From positions 1 to 10,317 of the forward strand of contig QMLT01000042.1 of NCBI GenBank assembly GCA_003646875.1: 10,317 nt of DNA, in the 5' to 3' direction. Position numbers and translations under genes: made by a program. Source of the stretch: Deltaproteobacteria bacterium. Lineage in GTDB: Bacteria; Desulfobacterota; DSM-4660; Desulfatiglandales; B25-G16. The notes beneath the pieces are model-generated. The model searched no databases. It saw only the letters and a program-made list of their open reading frames with translations, and was not told the origin of the DNA. Below, piece by piece: positions 1 to 5,893 of this stretch; within the stretch, counting starts at the first letter, position 1, and the number at the start of each line of letters is the position of its first letter.

Positions 1-1
1 A

Positions 2-433
2 TATAAAAAGGCCATGGAAATTATTGATGATCCTGATGCAAAGGAGCTTTTAGCATTCCTTGCTCAAGAAGAGGCAGGACATCTGAAGCGATTTACTCAG
101 CTAAAAGCTCAATTGCCAAAAGAAGCTACTGAAGGAACACTCTGGGATCCTGACCATGAAATGAACCGATACCTCCAGATGATGGCCGATATGCACGTGT
201 TCAGATCGGATTTTGATGTGGAGGAAAAGTTATCTCAGGTGATAAAATCGGAAGATGTGCTGAAGATCGGGATTCAGTTTGAGAAGGATTCAATAATCTT
301 CTTCCTTACCATGCAAGATGCTACTGAGGGGGAGAAGGGCCGTGAATTTATTGGTCAGTTGGTTAATGAAGAGAAAAAACACTTGAGCAAGCTTTCTATG
401 GAACTCAGAAAGCTCATAGCGGACAAAAAATAG
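2..433 (+). CDS. Rubrerythrin/ferritin-like diiron protein, 5' end cut by window edge
   Basis: This is a helical ferritin-like protein of the rubrerythrin type. Such proteins bind a non-haem diiron centre and usually reduce peroxide or store iron in anaerobes. Counting from the Met codon at 14, there is an EEAGH motif (E20, H23) in one helix, a FEKDS helix (E90) and a NEEKKH motif (E120, H123). These match iron ligands expected from helices 2, 3 and 4 of the four-helix bundle. The ligand Glu of helix 1 is missing. The frame stays open to the window edge (codons for YKKA precede the Met at 14), and those residues fit the end of a helix, so I read the gene as truncated by the window rather than starting at 14. 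No rubredoxin-type CxxC pair is present at the C-terminus. No strong terminator follows. Family membership is fairly sure; the substrate is not known. Confidence 0.8.
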   Translation, partial: YKKAMEIIDDPDAKELLAFLAQEEAGHLKRFTQLKAQLPKEATEGTLWDPDHEMNRYLQMMADMHVFRSDFDVEEKLSQVIKSEDVLKIGIQFEKDSIIFFLTMQDATEGEKGREFIGQLVNEEKKHLSKLSMELRKLIADKK

Positions 434-572
434 GCGCTGAGGAGTTAGCCTCTTCTTTAAGGCCTTTGTATATGGTCACCGGCCAAGCGAATCTTCATAA
501 TGCCTCCAGATGTTAAGGATAATATGACATTCCAAACATGAGAGGGTTTGTAAATGGATTGCCAACGAAGTC

Positions 573-616
573 GCGCCTCCCGATCCCGTCCCGGTCTCGG
601 GACGGGGAGGGCAGGC
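573..616 (+). repeat. GC-rich hairpin repeat, copy 1
   Basis: This 44-base element matches the reverse complement of 4313-4356 at 43 of 44 positions (A at 613 against G in the other copy). Its core, 585-606, is a 9-bp perfect stem (CCCGTCCCG / CGGGACGGG) with a GTCT loop. Outer CCTC and GAGG arms could extend the stem across a bulge. It is much more GC-rich than the surrounding DNA. No T-run follows, so it is not a typical intrinsic terminator. It looks like a dispersed REP-like or small MITE-like intergenic element. Confidence 0.85.
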
Positions 617-661
617 TTGAAACTGGACATGAAGGCATTTTACCTCCTTATTAAATGAGTA

Positions 662-871
662 ATGAATGACGAGAAGTTCTTTCATTCTTCGTTGTGTCCG
701 AAAGGCCATGTGAGTTCATTGTTAGAGAAAGCAAAGGAGCCAGACCCAGAACTTATCTATGATCTCCTCATCGTGGGTGGAGGTCCGGCTGCTATGAGCG
801 CAGCGGCATCCATGTTATTTCAACATCTTCACATAGTCTTGTCTATCTTTGCCTCACATGCTATGCCCTGA
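662..871 (+). pseudogene. Truncated FAD/NAD(P)-dependent oxidoreductase (thioredoxin reductase-like) remnant
   Basis: This short reading frame (69 codons from ATG 662) contains YDLLIVGGGPAAMSAA at residues 33-48 (bases 758-805). That is a textbook beta-strand plus GxGxxA/G dinucleotide-binding loop, as found at the N-terminus of thioredoxin reductase-like flavoproteins. After residue about 50 the sequence stops resembling the family: the second beta-strand, the redox CxxC and the NAD(P)H-binding domain are absent, and the frame ends at a TGA about 250 residues too early. I found no trace of the rest in the next 300 bases. About 30 residues precede the Rossmann motif, which is more than usual for plain thioredoxin reductase. 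No Shine-Dalgarno sequence is evident. It lies downstream of the rubrerythrin-like gene, a plausible electron-acceptor partner, but that pairing is inference. A short functional protein is possible but unlikely. Confidence 0.6.
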
Positions 872-1017
872 CCTCGGATTACCATCTTACTCACCACTGA
901 CCGGGCCTTTTGTTTGGTATTTGACCGCCTCAGTTACGTCGTCAATTCTTCACTATGTGTTTAACTAATGCTGAGCGATAGGATAGTTAAATTCCTTCCC
1001 CTCCCTTTACCAAACCC

Positions 1018-1047
1018 TTGACCTTTTCCTTGTATAAATTGTTTAAT
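1018..1047 (+). promoter_or_regulatory. Possible sigma-70 promoter for the TPR/acyl-CoA synthetase/methyltransferase operon
   Basis: TTGACC at 1018-1023 and TTTAAT at 1042-1047 are separated by 18 bases, a reasonable match to -35 and -10 boxes. This is the best such pair upstream of the three-gene block. The leader to the chosen TPR start would be about 225 bases and would include the hairpin at 1184-1213. This is sequence resemblance only. Confidence 0.35.
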
Positions 1048-1183
1048 ACGTATGGGTTCCAACAATTTTAGGTAGAGTCCGTTGATAGTTGTTAGTTGTC
1101 TAAAAGATAACATTCAAGTAATTCCTTTATATAGCAGAAAATAATGTAGGAATGTGGCAATTCGCCTAACCACTTGAAAATAT

Positions 1184-1213
1184 TGTCACAATCCCGATTT
1201 ATCGGGAGTGACA
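1184..1213. repeat. Long hairpin, 12-bp interrupted stem
   Basis: TGTCAC (1184-1189) pairs with GTGACA (1208-1213), and TCCCGA (1192-1197) pairs with TCGGGA (1202-1207). The loop is TTTA, with a 2-base bulge (AA) on the left arm. The structure is too regular to be chance. No T-run follows, so it is more likely a dispersed intergenic repeat or an mRNA leader structure than a terminator. It supports placing the TPR start downstream, at 1279. Confidence 0.7.
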
Positions 1214-1278
1214 TACCCAATTTGACAATCTATTGTCTTTTTCTGTCTTACTGCTTTGTTGAATTATTTATAAATGCC

Positions 1279-1965
1279 ATGGTAATAAAAGATTATAAGG
1301 GTAAAAATAGTGATCGGACATTAGGTCTCAAGAGGGGAAAAGCTGCAATTAAACGGGAAACCTCATCTCTAACACCAGGAAAGATAGTTGTGTGGGTAGC
1401 TGTATTTGGGCTCGTTTTTTTTATTAACTATTTATTCTTCGTCCATCTAAAGCCAATAAACAAAAAAGAAATAAATAGGGATCTCACTCCAAAAGAACAT
1501 AACATGCCAGATACTATTGCCGAGTTGCTTGATAAAGGGAACAAGAGATATCAGGAAGGGAACCTAGTGCAAGCGATTGAGGCATTTAGTAAAGCCATTA
1601 ACCTAAATCCAAAAGAAACAAAAGCATATCTTGATAGAGGGATTGCGTATAGCAATATGGGTATGTATGATAAGGCAATCAATGACTTTACTACATTGAT
1701 TGCATTAAATCCAGATTACGCAGAGGCTTATAATAATAGGGGATGGGCCTATCTTAAAAAGGCCCTATTTGATCGCGCGATTAAGGATTGCAGTGAAGCG
1801 CTTCGCTTGAACCCAGCCATGCCCACGGCGTATTATACACGAGGAATGGCCTATAAGGCTCAGGGATTGCCTGATATGGCAAGGAAAGACCTTCAAAAAA
1901 GCTGTGAGCTGGGCAACAATAGCGCCTGTCAGGCATATGGAGAGCTTTCAAAAACAAAAAGATAA
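1279..1965 (+). CDS. Membrane-anchored tetratricopeptide repeat (TPR) protein
   Basis: This 228-residue protein has a basic N-terminus, one membrane segment (about residues 36-57, IVVWVAVFGLVFFIN and following) and then TPRs at about 81-112, 115-146 and 149-180. A fourth, partial repeat ends in a CELGNNSAC-type cap. The positive-inside rule places the short N-terminus in the cytoplasm and the TPR domain outside the membrane, as expected for a protein-docking scaffold. I chose ATG 1279. The frame is open back to a TTG at 1174, but that extension would translate the hairpin at 1184-1213 and adds nothing TPR-like. No strong Shine-Dalgarno precedes 1279, so the start is uncertain. The stop TAA shares its last base with the next ATG (TAATG), indicating translational coupling. 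TPRs bind partner proteins; the partner cannot be told from sequence. Confidence 0.8.
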   Translation: MVIKDYKGKNSDRTLGLKRGKAAIKRETSSLTPGKIVVWVAVFGLVFFINYLFFVHLKPINKKEINRDLTPKEHNMPDTIAELLDKGNKRYQEGNLVQAIEAFSKAINLNPKETKAYLDRGIAYSNMGMYDKAINDFTTLIALNPDYAEAYNNRGWAYLKKALFDRAIKDCSEALRLNPAMPTAYYTRGMAYKAQGLPDMARKDLQKSCELGNNSACQAYGELSKTKR

Positions 1966-3353
1966 TGAAACGTGATCTGAAATTTTTCTTTGATCCAAGG
2001 GCCATCGCAGTAGTGGGAGCTACAGCTCATGCCGATAGGGGAGGAAATAATCTTCTCAGGAACCTTACCCTTGGCTATAAGGGAGCCATTTATCCTGTTA
2101 ATCCAAAATATGATAAGATTATGGATATTAAGACCTACCCCACCATCTCCGCAATAGATGGAATTGTTGATCTGGCGCTTATCTTTGTTCCTGCTGAACA
2201 AACACCAGGAGTGCTCAGGGAATGTGTGGCTAAAGGCGTAAAGGGAGTTATTTTGGAAAATAGCGGATTTGCAGAGGTTGGCCCTGAAGGCAAGGCCTTA
2301 CAGGATGAATGCATTACCATAGCTAAAAATGGAAAATTACGCCTCTGGGGACCGAACTGTATGGGCTTGATTGATGCAAAAAACCAATATGTCTTTTCTT
2401 TTATGACACCTTCTCTTTGGCATGGCCTGCTGAAAAGCGGTGGTGTCTCCCTGATTGTTCAAAGCGGTCTCCTTTCAGCAGGCTTTTTATTCACAATCAT
2501 GAGTCATAATACTCTTGGTCTGGCAAAGGTGTGCTCAATTGGAAACAAATGTGATATAACCGAAATTGATATTTTAGAATTTCTTTTAGATGATCCGGAT
2601 ACAAAAGTAATTGCTCTTTATCTGGAATCATTATCTAATGGGCGCAGGTTCTTTGAATTGGCGAAATCATCTAACAAGCCGTTTGTATTATTAAAAGGGG
2701 GCAAAAGTGCAGCCGGGGCCATGGCTGCTGTAAGTCATACTGCCTCATTAGCCGGGAACTATCAGATATTACACGGCGCTATCAAGCAAGCAGGTGTATT
2801 GGAAGCAAATGACTTCTCTGAAATGATGGATATTGCCCGGGTTCTGGAAAAAGGATTTGCACAAAAAAACAATGCATCAAGGGTTGGCAGGGTCGCTATT
2901 TTGACTTACAGCGGGGCCTCTGGTATTGTAACAACTGACTATTTAGAAAAATTCGGCCTTGATCTTGCTGCGCTTTCACCTGCAACCATCAAGAGATTGG
3001 AACGATTATCGCCTGACTGGATGCCCATAAAAAATCCCGTGGACTATTGGCCTGCCATGGAAAAAAACGGGCCTATAGCTGCGTTGAAAGAAGGTCTATC
3101 TGCCCTTTATGCTGATCCTAACGTGGATGGGGTAATCATCAATCTTTTTGCAGGCATGGGTGCATGGAGTTTTGATCTACTTGAATTAATGGGGGTGATT
3201 AAAGATCGGAAAAAACCGATTCTTACATGGCTCATAGGGCTAAAAGATACTCTCGAACCCGCAAGGATCAGGATGGAGAAAGCTGGGTGGCCAGTGTTTA
3301 ATGAAATTCATCGTTTAGTTAAGATTATGTCTACTATTTTGCAACAACGGTGA
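1965..3353 (+). CDS. Acyl-CoA synthetase (NDP-forming) alpha-type protein with no ATP-grasp domain
   Basis: The protein belongs to the NDP-forming acyl-CoA synthetase/succinyl-CoA ligase superfamily, which interconverts acyl-CoA plus ADP and phosphate with free acid, CoA and ATP. In order it has a CoA-binding Rossmann domain (about residues 8-135: AVVGAT at 15-20, GPNCMGL at 129-135), a first ligase-like flavodoxin domain (QSGLLSAG at 166-173, SIGNKCD at 191-197, LYLES at 219-223), and SHTASLAGN at 257-265. H258 there corresponds to the phospho-histidine of the archaeal ADP-forming acetyl-CoA synthetase alpha subunit. A second ligase domain follows (about 307-460). At 462 residues it equals an alpha subunit; fused forms of about 700 residues carry an ATP-grasp half, and neither that nor a beta-subunit gene is in this window. 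The second domain has YSGASG where a glycine-rich TGGGG-like loop is usual. It overlaps the TPR gene by one base. The substrate is unknown; it could instead be a regulatory or protein-modifying relative. Confidence 0.9.
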   Translation: MKRDLKFFFDPRAIAVVGATAHADRGGNNLLRNLTLGYKGAIYPVNPKYDKIMDIKTYPTISAIDGIVDLALIFVPAEQTPGVLRECVAKGVKGVILENSGFAEVGPEGKALQDECITIAKNGKLRLWGPNCMGLIDAKNQYVFSFMTPSLWHGLLKSGGVSLIVQSGLLSAGFLFTIMSHNTLGLAKVCSIGNKCDITEIDILEFLLDDPDTKVIALYLESLSNGRRFFELAKSSNKPFVLLKGGKSAAGAMAAVSHTASLAGNYQILHGAIKQAGVLEANDFSEMMDIARVLEKGFAQKNNASRVGRVAILTYSGASGIVTTDYLEKFGLDLAALSPATIKRLERLSPDWMPIKNPVDYWPAMEKNGPIAALKEGLSALYADPNVDGVIINLFAGMGAWSFDLLELMGVIKDRKKPILTWLIGLKDTLEPARIRMEKAGWPVFNEIHRLVKIMSTILQQR

Positions 3354-3362
3354 AACTAACTC

Positions 3363-4121
3363 ATGGGGCATATATTTGATGTAAAATTAGCCAGGCTCTA
3401 TGAAGCATGGCAGAAATCCCCTGAAGGGATCTTGTTTGACAGATTAAGCAGTAAACTTATTGTCCGTCTTCTAAGACCAAAAAAGGGGGAAAGGGTGTTA
3501 GATATTGGCTGTGGGACAGGAAATCATCTCCTCCTTTTTAATCGATTAGGACTCGATGTAACAGGCCTTGATGCCTCTCCATATATGTTGGATATTGCGA
3601 AATCCAGATTGGGTAATAAGGCCTCGTTTAAAATCGGCAGTGCAGAGGATTTACCTTTTGAAGATAACGAATTTGACGTAACTACCCTTATTATTACATT
3701 AGAATTTCTCGATAACCCGCTTGCAGCACTAAGCGAGGCAGGGAGGGTAACAAAAAACAAAGTATTTATAGGTGTACTCAATGGCCTTTCTTTAGGATGT
3801 GTAAGTAAAAAAATTTATTCGCTTTTTTCTAACTCTATATTTAGAGAAACACATCTGTTTACACTGTGGGGGCTTAAGGGATATGTGAAAAAGGCATATG
3901 GTAATGTGCCTATGGAGTGGGGAAGTATCCAGATAATGCCATTCTTTTTAAAAAAATATAATAAGCAAATTGAGAGGCTATCCTTACTGGAATCTTATCC
4001 ATTTGGCACATTTTTAGGCCTTTCCTCTACAATGACCTATACATTGAAAACAGAAAACCTAATAATCACTAAAAAATTGAAAAAGAGAGCAGAATCCCTA
4101 ATAAGTAGCTCTCCTTTTTGA
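3363..4121 (+). CDS. Class I SAM-dependent methyltransferase (Methyltransf_11/UbiE-like)
   Basis: This 252-residue methyltransferase has a standard Rossmann SAM site. Motif I is VLDIGCGTG at 45-53, the acidic residue after strand 2 is D70 in GLDASPYML, and GSAEDLPF at 92-99 is typical of the UbiE/Methyltransf_11 branch. FDV (104-106) and EAGRVTK (125-131) form the later core motifs. The C-terminal 110 residues, which would hold the acceptor site, are not diagnostic to me, so the acceptor could be a small molecule, lipid or quinone-like compound. There is no membrane segment. It starts 9 bases after the upstream stop with GGTGA overlapping that stop as a modest ribosome-binding site, so it is probably the last gene of the three-gene operon. 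No clear intrinsic terminator follows, only a pyrimidine-rich tract at 4108-4140. Confidence 0.9.
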   Translation: MGHIFDVKLARLYEAWQKSPEGILFDRLSSKLIVRLLRPKKGERVLDIGCGTGNHLLLFNRLGLDVTGLDASPYMLDIAKSRLGNKASFKIGSAEDLPFEDNEFDVTTLIITLEFLDNPLAALSEAGRVTKNKVFIGVLNGLSLGCVSKKIYSLFSNSIFRETHLFTLWGLKGYVKKAYGNVPMEWGSIQIMPFFLKKYNKQIERLSLLESYPFGTFLGLSSTMTYTLKTENLIITKKLKKRAESLISSSPF

Positions 4122-4156
4122 CTTTTTCTCCCTTTTCCCCTTGACACATAGGAGGA

Positions 4157-4168
4157 GAGTAATTACTC
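4157..4168. promoter_or_regulatory. Perfect 12-bp palindrome upstream of tRNA-Leu, possible operator
   Basis: GAGTAATTACTC is fully palindromic. It lies 11 bases after a perfect TTGACA hexamer (4141-4146) and 28 bases before tRNA-Leu. It sits about where a -10 box paired with that TTGACA would be, yet no good -10 is present there. A regulator site or chance are both possible. Confidence 0.25.
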
Positions 4169-4195
4169 GTAAAGATGATATATTAAATAGTAAGC

Positions 4196-4282
4196 GCGAG
4201 AGTGGCGGAATTGGCAGACGCACTGGACTTAGGATCCAGCCCGTAATTACGGATAGGGGTTCGAGTCCCCTCTCTCGCACCA
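4196..4282 (+). tRNA. tRNA-Leu (anticodon TAG)
   Basis: This is a complete class II tRNA of 87 bases. The acceptor stem GCGAGAG (4196-4202) pairs with CTCTCGC (4272-4278), followed by discriminator A and an encoded CCA (4280-4282). The anticodon stem CTGGA/TCCAG (4223-4227 and 4235-4239) encloses loop CTTAGGA with anticodon TAG at 4230-4232, which reads CUA and other CUN Leu codons. The long variable arm expected for Leu is present, as is the T-arm GGGG-TTCGAGT-CCCC. It sits between the methyltransferase gene and tig, and is probably transcribed separately from the accessory block. Confidence 0.97.
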
Positions 4283-4312
4283 GTAAAAAGGTATGGCTCA
4301 ACTGGAGTATTT

Positions 4313-4356
4313 GCCCGCCCTCCCCGTCCCGAGACCGGGACGGGATCGGGAGGCGC
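4313..4356 (-). repeat. GC-rich hairpin repeat, copy 2 (inverted relative to copy 1)
   Basis: This is the reverse-complement copy of the 573-616 element, differing at one position of 44. It carries the same 9-bp stem with a 4-base loop. It begins 31 bases after the end of tRNA-Leu and has no T-run, so a role as tRNA terminator is not supported by the usual signal. Together the two copies bracket the accessory genes as an inverted pair about 3.7 kb apart. Confidence 0.85.
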
Positions 4357-4424
4357 AACCTGGATGCAATACAATAGTATAGATGTGCTCACGAGTTTCG
4401 TATATTGAATTACCTCTTTATAAG

Positions 4425-4458
4425 TCAGGCCTGCCCGCCATCTGGTAGGCAGGTCTGA
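4425..4458. repeat. Imperfect hairpin upstream of tig
   Basis: CCTGCC (4430-4435) pairs with GGCAGG (4448-4453). After a 1x1 mismatch the stem continues with TCAG (4425-4428) against CTGA (4455-4458). The loop is 12 bases. Its GC content stands out from the AT-rich flanks. It shares only a short GGCAGG/CCTGCC word with one end of repeat copy 1 (612-616 region), so I treat it as a separate intergenic element. Confidence 0.55.
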
Positions 4459-4511
4459 ACCAGGGAATAGTGGAGCACTGGAGTGATGGGTGAAATTGTT
4501 ATCTGTTACTT

Positions 4512-4525
4512 GTTATTCGAATAAC
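4512..4525. repeat. Perfect 14-bp palindrome in the tig leader, within a TTAT/ATAAC-rich tract
   Basis: GTTATTCGAATAAC is a perfect palindrome. It lies in a low-complexity tract (about 4497-4547) where GTTAT/ATAAC words recur: two forward before the centre and further ATAAC units at 4528-4532 and 4542-4546. The tract ends 14 bases before the tig start codon, so it would be in the 5' leader or overlap the promoter. I could not define -35 and -10 boxes here. Confidence 0.5.
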
Positions 4526-4560
4526 TAATAACGAATGACCAATAACGCAAGTGAGAGGAT

Positions 4561-5892
4561 ATGGAAACAAGCATTGAAGAAATAAGTCAGGTGAAAAGAC
4601 AGATTAATGTTGAGATTGAGACGGAAGAGGTAACTAAAAAACTGGATCAAGCCTACAATAAGCTTTCAAAAAGGGTTAAAGTTAAAGGCTTTAGGCCTGG
4701 CAAGGCTCCAAGAAGGATACTTGAGCAGTATTATGGTAAGGAAATTATGACTGATGTCAAGAATGATTTAATAAAGGAATCTTTCTCCAAAGTAATAGAA
4801 GAAACCAAGCTTTTCCCATTAGGAAATCCCTCTATTGAAGCTGAGGCAATACAACCAGGAAAAAATTTTAACTATACTATTCTTATGGAGATAAGGCCAG
4901 ACTTCGAGCTGAAGGAATATATGGGTATTCCTGTTGAGAAAGAAATTTTAAATATTTCTGAAGATAATGTCGATAAAAAACTTAAAGAACTTAGGGAGGC
5001 TCATGCTCAGCTCGTCTCTATCAATGAAGAAAGGGGAATAAAAGAAGGCGATTATGTAATCATTAACTACGACTGTACGTGGAAAGACGAACATGTTAAA
5101 GGAATAGAGGGTAAAGATTTTGTGATCCATATAGGAGATAAAAATTTTTATCCTGAGATCGAATCAGGCATTAGAGGACTGAAAAAAGCTGAGAAAAAGG
5201 ATATAAAGATAGACTTTAGTGAAGATTTTAGTGATAGAAGATTAGCTAATAAAAGTGTAACATTTCATATCAGTGTTGAGGATATCAAAAAAAAGGATCT
5301 ACCTGATCTTAACGATGATTTTGCGAGGAGCCTTGGCAAAGAATTTAAATCGTTGGCAGATCTGAGGGAGAGGGTTAAAAAAGAAATTACACTTCAAGAA
5401 GAGAAAAGAATAGACAGTGAGCTAAAAAAGCGTCTTCTTAAAAAAATAACAGCCAAGGTAGATTTTGAACTCCCTCAGACTATGGTCGAAAACGAAATTG
5501 AACACTCAATGGCTACTATAAAGCAAAATTTCCTTCGCGCCGGCACTAAACTCGAATCAGCTAATATTTCAGAAGATACAATGAGACAGGATTTAAAACT
5601 GGCTGCTGAGGAAAAAGTTAAAGAAGGGCTTATATTAAGTAAAATAGCTGATCTGGAAGGTATTAAGCTTGAGGATAGTGACATAAGGGATGGGTTTCAG
5701 GAATTGGCTGCTCAAACAGGACAGAATCTCGCTATACTTCAGCAATACTATGAAAAAAACAATTTAATGGATTCATTTAGAAACCAGATTTTAATGGAAA
5801 AGATCTTGAATCATCTTGTTCAAGGTGCTAAAATTTCTGAAGTTCAGGAGATATCTGAAGAAAGCCAAAAAGATAGAAAGGTGCTAAAATAA
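4561..5892 (+). CDS. tig: Trigger factor, ribosome-associated chaperone and prolyl isomerase
   Basis: Trigger factor docks beside the ribosomal exit tunnel and shields nascent chains; it also has peptidyl-prolyl isomerase activity. The 443-residue length is normal (E. coli 432). The N-terminal ribosome-binding domain (about 1-150) has the signature GFRPGKAP at 43-50, whose FRxGK loop contacts ribosomal protein L23. An FKBP-like isomerase domain spans about 163-247 (GDYVIINYD, then FVIHIGDKNFYPEIESG and GLKKAEKK). The helical C-terminal chaperone domain begins with PDLNDDFAR at 248-256. The start at 4561 fits the family N-terminus (METSIEEISQVKRQINVEIE), although the purine-rich GAGAGG at 4553-4558 is only 2 bases from the ATG, which is close for a Shine-Dalgarno. 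It heads a tight operon, with clpP starting 1 base after its stop. Confidence 0.98.
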   Translation: METSIEEISQVKRQINVEIETEEVTKKLDQAYNKLSKRVKVKGFRPGKAPRRILEQYYGKEIMTDVKNDLIKESFSKVIEETKLFPLGNPSIEAEAIQPGKNFNYTILMEIRPDFELKEYMGIPVEKEILNISEDNVDKKLKELREAHAQLVSINEERGIKEGDYVIINYDCTWKDEHVKGIEGKDFVIHIGDKNFYPEIESGIRGLKKAEKKDIKIDFSEDFSDRRLANKSVTFHISVEDIKKKDLPDLNDDFARSLGKEFKSLADLRERVKKEITLQEEKRIDSELKKRLLKKITAKVDFELPQTMVENEIEHSMATIKQNFLRAGTKLESANISEDTMRQDLKLAAEEKVKEGLILSKIADLEGIKLEDSDIRDGFQELAAQTGQNLAILQQYYEKNNLMDSFRNQILMEKILNHLVQGAKISEVQEISEESQKDRKVLK

Positions 5893-5893
5893 A

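Larger units (their letters stand above)
872..1278. other. Non-coding stretch between the oxidoreductase remnant and the TPR gene
   Basis: About 400 bases without a convincing gene. It holds a possible sigma-70 promoter (1018-1047), a tract around 1080-1112 with repeated GTTG/GTTAG words, a strong hairpin (1184-1213) and a 6-bp-arm palindrome (GACAAT-CT-ATTGTC, 1224-1237) that overlaps a TTGACA hexamer at 1222. I recognise no further oxidoreductase coding sequence in it. Confidence 0.5.

Noticed and set aside
437..458. Possible terminator after the rubrerythrin-like gene (GAGG-AGTTAG-CCTC followed by TTCTTT)
   Set aside because: The stem is only 4 bp and the T-run is interrupted, too weak to call.
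476..650. Minus-strand short frames preceded by a perfect AAGGAGGT (642-649), with ATG at 636-638 (about 40 codons) or 628-630 (about 50 codons)
   Set aside because: The Shine-Dalgarno is striking, but both frames run through the 573-616 repeat, have no recognisable domain and are very short. RNA-seq on the minus strand would be needed to revive them.
1174..1278. Extended start (TTG 1174) for the TPR protein
   Set aside because: The extension would translate the hairpin at 1184-1213 and gives no meaningful domain. ATG 1279 gives a conventional basic N-terminus before the membrane segment.
4098..4392. Minus- and plus-strand open frames across tRNA-Leu, including one with an RTPIRNYGLDPKSSASANSATLA-like stretch
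   Set aside because: They are translations of the tRNA-Leu gene and the GC-rich repeat. Antisense tRNA-Leu frames of this kind are a familiar spurious call.
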